From contig MLAK01001133.1 of the NCBI GenBank assembly GCA_001839685.1, positions 1-31,603 of the forward strand: 31,603 bases of DNA, read 5' to 3'. The notes below the pieces were generated by a model. The model was given only the letters and a program-made list of their open reading frames with translations, did no database searches and was not told the DNA's origin. Shown here piece by piece: positions 27,063 through 31,603 of this stretch (position 1 is the stretch's first letter; every line of letters begins with the position of its first letter). The stretch is from Tritrichomonas foetus (taxonomy: Eukaryota > Parabasalia > Tritrichomonadida > Tritrichomonadidae). The translations under genes were made by a program, and so were the position numbers.

Positions 27063-28590
27063 ATAAATAATCGATAAAAAACATTATTAATATAAAAACT
27101 AAAATATGATGATCAACTATATTAATATCAATTCTTGGATCATTCAGTAAAACTCGAATATTTTCAATGTTATTATTTTGGCTCGCTCGATGTAGAGCTG
27201 TTTGACTATACAGTCCAATTCCATTAATATCAAGTTTTTGATGTTTAACTAGTTCACTAACAATATCTGGATCTCCAACAATAGTTGCGCGAATTAATGG
27301 AGCAATTCCATAGTCATCTTGCATATTAAGATCAATTGTATTTATATTTGCTAGAACTTTAACAGCTTCTAATGCTCGAAAATCAATTGCGCAATTTAAT
27401 GGAGTCCATCCATCGCCATCTTTTAAGTTTACATTACATCCTTGTCCAAGGCAGAATAAAATCATTTTGATATGATTAGCTGCCGCTATTCCATGGAAAA
27501 TTGAGCCATTTTCAATATCATTTGCTTTTAGATCAGCATGTTTAGTTGCTAAAAAGTATCTGAATAGTTCAAATCTATGATACTCCGCTGATATCCTGGT
27601 AGCTATGACGAAATCATTAATATATTCTACTACTTTTTTAATAATATTATTATTTCCTCCAGCAATAGCGAAATTAAGCATTGTTCTTTTACCAAAATCT
27701 CTTGCCTTTATATCTGCACCCTTTTCCACTAAATAATTAAAGCATTTTTCACTTCCAGAAAATGCAGCAAACATTGCTAATGTTGGTTTTCTAGAGAGCA
27801 TTATAGTATATTCAAAAATTGAGCTTTCAATTCGTGAATCCACTTGAAAATTAGTGTTTCGATTAAAGATTTCTTTTAAAACTTCAAGATTATCATTTTT
27901 AATTACATCTGCAACAGATCCATCACCATAAAAATTATTGAGCAATTTATTATAATCCTCCCAATTATTTTCTTTCAAACTATCAAAATTATTAACAAAA
28001 GAATCGTAATTTGAGGTTAGCTGGTGCTGTTCTAAACAAAGTTTGAGATGATCAAATGTACTTTGAAACAGTTCTTTATCTTTCTTTTCAAAAAGTGGTG
28101 CAAACCAAATGAAAAATAAGAAATGTTGACGGGAATTATTTTTCCAGAAAGGCTTCTTCTTATCAATTGGCGTGTTTTTCAAATATTTCAAAATTGCTTC
28201 AAAAACCTCATCATCAGTAAATAATCCTTGAACATAAGCTTCTCGTAAGAAAGCAACTTTCCATTTTTCGTCAAGAATTTTAACAGGAATATCAAGAAAA
28301 ACAGAATTCAAATTTCCAAGTTTATTTTCTGAGGATATTTGGTCGTGCAATTTTCTTGCAAGTTCAGCAAGTGATTTCAATGAGAATGGACGATACTGGG
28401 CAGCAAGAAGAATACTGTTTGCAATGTTTTTAACACCGTCATAAGAATTGATAAACGGCAAATTCATGATGACTTGAAAACTGGTATCCACAGTGGATGG
28501 AGTAATCGACATGATGGCTTCTTGAAGAGTGACAGTATTCTGGGCTTCATTCAGAATGTCTTCAGGTAAAATCGTGTGGAGATCAATCAT
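27022..28590 (-). CDS. Ankyrin repeat protein with DUF3447-like region, 3' end broken
   Basis: The uninterrupted frame gives 522 residues from an ATG (MIDLHTILPEDILNEA). The N-terminal 220 residues are helical and of the sort that precedes DUF3447 in trichomonad proteins. About 245-340 carries DUF3447-type degenerate repeats (AMFAAFSGSEKCFNYLVEKG, TMLNFAIAGGNNNIIKK). Regular ankyrin repeats follow from about 385 to 490, with WTPLNCAI, IAPLIRAT and QTALHRAS cores. After IDINIVDHH the sequence turns into hydrophobic nonsense (ILVFILIMFFIDYL) and stops, because an insertion shifted the frame; the lost repeats are annotated separately. The truncated product could still fold, since ankyrin repeats are modular, so this may be either a working short version or a pseudogene. 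It is similar in layout to the ankyrin gene at 12998-15325 but clearly diverged from it. Binding partner unknown. Confidence 0.88.
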   Translation of the reverse strand: MIDLHTILPEDILNEAQNTVTLQEAIMSITPSTVDTSFQVIMNLPFINSYDGVKNIANSILLAAQYRPFSLKSLAELARKLHDQISSENKLGNLNSVFLDIPVKILDEKWKVAFLREAYVQGLFTDDEVFEAILKYLKNTPIDKKKPFWKNNSRQHFLFFIWFAPLFEKKDKELFQSTFDHLKLCLEQHQLTSNYDSFVNNFDSLKENNWEDYNKLLNNFYGDGSVADVIKNDNLEVLKEIFNRNTNFQVDSRIESSIFEYTIMLSRKPTLAMFAAFSGSEKCFNYLVEKGADIKARDFGKRTMLNFAIAGGNNNIIKKVVEYINDFVIATRISAEYHRFELFRYFLATKHADLKANDIENGSIFHGIAAANHIKMILFCLGQGCNVNLKDGDGWTPLNCAIDFRALEAVKVLANINTIDLNMQDDYGIAPLIRATIVGDPDIVSELVKHQKLDINGIGLYSQTALHRASQNNNIENIRVLLNDPRIDINIVDHHILVFILIMFFIDYLSNPITFCRTKWLY

Positions 28591-29013
28591 TCACAAAATT
28601 GATAACTTTTGAGTGTATGACGATTATTTCTCATTGATTTATCAAGTATCGTTCACTTCACATGACTTTCGAATCTGAATTTCATCATATCAACAATATA
28701 TTGAAGAACTATCATTTCCAAATAAAATAAAATTGATTTTAAGTATAGAGAACTATTCAACGAAGAGTGTCCAAAGCAGAAAATATGATTGCATAACTTT
28801 CTCAAAAAAATCATTTCCAAATTTATGTTTTTTGAATAAAATCACCCTTTAGGTTCTTTTTTGTCCTGACAATCATTCACAATGGAAACATATAGTACTT
28901 TCTCCTTTTAAATGAAAATCTTTAATTCATAAATTATTTTTGGAATTATTGCAAAAAAAAAACTAAGTATTTGATATTAATTTTATTTTCATTTAATTAT
29001 TATATATCATGAC
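28591..29013. other. AT-rich intergenic region
   Basis: Spacer between two minus-strand genes: it holds the promoter of the ankyrin gene (a TCATA motif lies about 20-35 bases before its ATG) and the 3' UTR of the thioredoxin-fold gene. Nothing else was recognised. Confidence 0.5.
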
Positions 29014-29685
29014 TTATAATTCTTGGTCAATTTTCATGAATGTGCTGTTTAAGAAATCAACAATGAGAATGACAGATTTTCGACTTTCAAACTTAAAAAA
29101 TTGATTTTGCAAGTTTCCTGCATAAATTCCAGGAAATTCTGACAAACCAAGTTGAGAGTGAAGTTTTCGATCATTAGATACAAAAAATCGGACATCAGAA
29201 TTATTTAATTTTTTTTCCACAGCAGTCCAAATTTTTGGTATTTCTAACTTTTCTGTGAATAAAATTGCATTTTTAGTCGAGAAAAATTTTGTATAATTAT
29301 TAATAGATACGTTAATTGCAGTATCATCGATGAATTTTGACACCCAATTAACAATTGAACGAGGCACTTTATATCCATCATAAAAAGTGGATTTTCCATC
29401 CTTCAAGAAAAATATTGAAGGCACAGACGAAACATTTAATTTTTGACAGATTTCAGTAAATTCATTGCAATTCAACTCACTAAATGTGGCAAATCCTTCT
29501 CCCATTTCAGCAACGAGATTCCAAGTGGGACCAAGATTCACACAAAATGGGCAATTTTCAGCTCGATGAGCAAAAATTAAATATGGTGATGAGTCCAAAG
29601 GAATTGATGATAAATGATAAATATTGCTGCTGAAATCTATTTCAAAGGAAAAGAAAGCCAATAAGAAAAAAAAAATTGTTTGCAT
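29014..29685 (-). CDS. Secretory-pathway thioredoxin-fold protein (PDI-like, single domain)
   Basis: 223 residues opening at an ATG. The first 20 residues (MQTIFFFLLAFFSFEIDFSS) form a clear signal peptide. A thioredoxin domain follows (about 22-125) with active-site C45-P-F-C48 in AENCPFCVNLGPTW and the cis-proline at P89 in VSSVPSIFFLKDG. The rest (about 130-223) looks like a second, redox-inactive thioredoxin-like region or a family-specific tail. It should catalyse disulphide exchange in the ER or outside the cell. CPFC differs from the CGHC of classical PDI, implying a different redox potential. The C-terminus is DQEL, which resembles an ER retrieval tetrapeptide of the xxEL type without matching KDEL or HDEL; whether it works is unknown. 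There are no membrane segments beyond the signal. A TCATA motif at 29693-29689 on the minus strand is 6 bases before the ATG. Confidence 0.92.
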   Translation of the reverse strand: MQTIFFFLLAFFSFEIDFSSNIYHLSSIPLDSSPYLIFAHRAENCPFCVNLGPTWNLVAEMGEGFATFSELNCNEFTEICQKLNVSSVPSIFFLKDGKSTFYDGYKVPRSIVNWVSKFIDDTAINVSINNYTKFFSTKNAILFTEKLEIPKIWTAVEKKLNNSDVRFFVSNDRKLHSQLGLSEFPGIYAGNLQNQFFKFESRKSVILIVDFLNSTFMKIDQEL

Positions 29686-30063
29686 AATTATGAAATATTT
29701 GAAGTAGTATATGGTCGATGGTATTGCTTTTTCAATATTTATTTGGTTCTATCATGACACAACTAGCCTTATACATTAAAAACAATTAACGAAACCCTCT
29801 AATAATAGTTAAATTATGCGACCTAAGCTCATAAAATTTCGTGCGAACAATTCTTTTCAAGTAACAATTTTTACGTTTAGCATGAAGAGAAGATTATTGC
29901 CAACATTCGTCAAAATAATCGTTGCTTTGCTTTTTAAGAATTTGAAAAAGTTGCTAAAATGACACTTTTAATTGAAAATATAGAAATTATACGATAGATA
30001 TGACGATTTAATTATTCATAAAATTACGATACAATTGAATAATAAACGTACTCTCGGAAGACA
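29686..30063. other. Divergent promoter spacer
   Basis: 378 AT-rich bases between divergent genes. A TCATA initiator-like motif for the thioredoxin-fold gene sits at 29689-29693 (-). No gene was recognised. Confidence 0.5.
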
Positions 30064-31281
30064 ATGAGTGTTAATTTCGGCACTCATAATGATTATCAGC
30101 ATCCGTTGTTTGGTAATCTGACTCCAAAAAGTAAAACCAAAATTCGTGGAGATTTATTAACGAAAAAATCAAAGACACCAAAAAATTATCGTATCGATCA
30201 TCTAATGAACGATAAAAATGACAAAAAAGATCAGCAAAGCTTAAGAAAACTTATAGATAAATACGATAGTCCACAAATAACAATGAAAGGGAAAAAAGGA
30301 AATATTAATAATAATTCAAAAAATGAAATTCAAAAATTGGACTTCAAACAAAGTAACTCTAAAATTAAATCAGAAAAGCAAAATGATGAAGCAAATAGGA
30401 CCAAAAAAGATGATGATGAGAAAATCAATATTGATCCTTCAAGTTTTACTGAAGTTTATGCAACTAAATGTAAGTTAGAAACAGAACTTGGTGCAGCCAT
30501 ACAAGTAAACAAACATTTGAAAGAAAAAGAGAAATATTTATCAAATAAAATCACTGATTTGAATCTCCAAGCAAATGTAACGATTCAAATTCTTGAAGAA
30601 AGGAAAAATTCTCTTCTTACAGAAAATGATCAATTAAAAGAGACTTTATACAATATGCCATCTGTTGCACGACTCGAATCAGAATTGTTTAGTCTCACTA
30701 ATTTTCCTATTAAAGATCCTGAACCTTTGATCCAAATTGGAATTCTAAAACCTGGTGAAACTTTGGCTGTTTTGCCAAAACGACTTCAAGATATTTTTAA
30801 TGAGATAAAACAAAGTGAAGTTGATTTGCCTTTTTATCCAAATTATTTTGATGATGGTTTTGATGAAGAAGAAGATGAAAATGAATTAAGAAGAAAGATA
30901 TCTATGCTTGAAAAAAGTTCAGAATCCTCATTTAAAATTGCGAATAAAAAACTGAATGATTTGCAAAGCGAAATTGAGAATTTGAGAAGAGATTTAAGTA
31001 ATATCAATATGCATAATTCAATTAGTCAAGAATCTCTTTTGAATACTTCTTTTAATTTTGATGAAATTGCTCGTGTTTTATCAACTGCAAGATTGGAAAC
31101 GTCAAAATTAAAACAAATTAAGAAAAACGTTTACAGTTATAATGATTCTTTCTTTTTTGAAGTTGAAGCGAAATGTGGAAGGCCATATGCCAAAAATGTA
31201 AATGCGGATGGTGAATCTGATGACCAAGAAAAAAGTTATCCTCTTTTGTATTATTTTAAATCTATAAAGAATAGTATGTAA
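30064..31281 (+). CDS. Coiled-coil protein of unknown function
   Basis: 405 residues from the ATG (MSVNFGTHNDYQHPLFGN). Residues 20-125 are basic, Lys/Asn/Asp-rich and probably disordered. Coiled-coil helices lie at about 130-200 (KLETELGAAIQVNKHLKEKE) and about 268-320 (ELRRKISMLEKSS, NDLQSEIENLRRDL). Between them is a more globular part, FPIKDPEPLIQIGILKPGETLAVLP-like in character (about 215-255), that may be a conserved core. The tail from about 350 is mixed, with an FFFEVEAKCGRPYAKNV stretch. I do not recognise the family. No signal, membrane or catalytic motif is visible. A cytoskeletal or centrosomal/axostyle role would be a guess. The stop TAA overlaps TAAA. Confidence 0.85.
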   Translation: MSVNFGTHNDYQHPLFGNLTPKSKTKIRGDLLTKKSKTPKNYRIDHLMNDKNDKKDQQSLRKLIDKYDSPQITMKGKKGNINNNSKNEIQKLDFKQSNSKIKSEKQNDEANRTKKDDDEKINIDPSSFTEVYATKCKLETELGAAIQVNKHLKEKEKYLSNKITDLNLQANVTIQILEERKNSLLTENDQLKETLYNMPSVARLESELFSLTNFPIKDPEPLIQIGILKPGETLAVLPKRLQDIFNEIKQSEVDLPFYPNYFDDGFDEEEDENELRRKISMLEKSSESSFKIANKKLNDLQSEIENLRRDLSNINMHNSISQESLLNTSFNFDEIARVLSTARLETSKLKQIKKNVYSYNDSFFFEVEAKCGRPYAKNVNADGESDDQEKSYPLLYYFKSIKNSM

Positions 31282-31603
31282 AAAAGAAGGATGGAAAAAA
31301 TCATGAATTTTTATTTATTTCAATCAATTTGTTACTAAATATATAGTAGTTTTTTCACCTTATCTTTAATTTTATATTTATTATTTTTATTTCTAGAATT
31401 TCCAAGTAAATAAGTACAAAAAAGAACATTAAAATTTAAAGATTAAATACTACGATAGTATTTTCACATGTTATTTCAATCAATAAGGCAGAATCAAATA
31501 GGAAAAAAATTAAAGACACTTTGATGGATGAATATTTGCAAGCATATTTCTGAAGAAAAGAAAGTAGACCTATAAGTTGTGATAAGTTGCAGCTTCGCTT
31601 CAA
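31282..31603. other. AT-rich region at the window end
   Basis: 3' flank of the coiled-coil gene; no coding frame, RNA gene or repeat is recognisable before the window ends. Confidence 0.5.

Noticed and set aside
1..31603. tRNA, rRNA, CRISPR or mobile element
   Set aside because: No B-box-like cloverleaf, rRNA core, spaced repeats with spacers, or transposase/reverse transcriptase motifs were found on either strand.
1..31603. Alternative genetic code with TGA as Trp, suggested by the MATE gene
   Set aside because: TGA ends the CK2-like, ArfGAP, kinase and other genes at sensible lengths, and Trp is encoded by TGG throughout.

Overview
The window looks like nuclear DNA of a parabasalid protist, most likely a Tritrichomonas-like trichomonad. 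Seen: very AT-rich spacers, about sixteen protein genes read as single uninterrupted frames, no recognisable introns, short 5' leaders with TCAY(A/T) initiator-like motifs close to several ATGs, and TAA, TAG and TGA all used as stops. The gene families fit as well: a CK2 alpha paralogue, CAMK-like kinases, an R2R3 Myb protein, a MATE carrier and two ankyrin proteins of the DUF3447 kind that trichomonads have in large numbers. The species is inferred, not proven.

Left part (1-10.4 kb): a CK2 catalytic subunit paralogue (1221-2228, +), an unrecognised coiled-coil protein (2842-3915, +), a small protein whose C-terminus resembles CINP (about 4710-5276, +), a SMAP-type ArfGAP with a long Asn/Asp-rich tail (5710-6852, -), a two-repeat Myb protein (7583-8809, +) and a membrane protein with a weak PIG-Q/Gpi1-like look (9045-10397, -). 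A 112-nt polypyrimidine tract made of 17-bp repeats and a set of 15-bp repeats lie in the spacers here.

Middle (11-22.6 kb): a MATE-family carrier split by one in-frame TGA (11275-12786, +), a 775-residue ankyrin protein (12998-15325, -), then three kinase-fold genes: an HHD-type active-looking kinase (17120-18097, +), a pseudokinase that has lost its catalytic Asp (18873-20003, -) and a standard CAMK/SNF1-like kinase with an insert (21367-22548, +).

Right part (22.9-31.6 kb): a highly charged coiled-coil protein with pentapeptide repeats and no in-frame ATG at the start of its reading frame (22886-24388, -), two small unrecognised proteins (24693-25184 and 25463-26176, +), a second ankyrin protein whose 3' end has decayed by two indels (28590 down to 26873, -), a secreted or ER thioredoxin-fold protein with CPFC (29014-29685, -) and a coiled-coil protein (30064-31281, +).

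These are independently spaced monocistronic genes on both strands, with no operon-like layout. The content is signalling, trafficking, transcription control and scaffold proteins. I see no mobile element, CRISPR array, tRNA or rRNA, and no clear novel multi-gene system. The most interesting points are the disrupted genes, the pseudokinase between two active kinases, the CINP-like protein, and the steep rise in GC toward the 3' end of three plus-strand genes.
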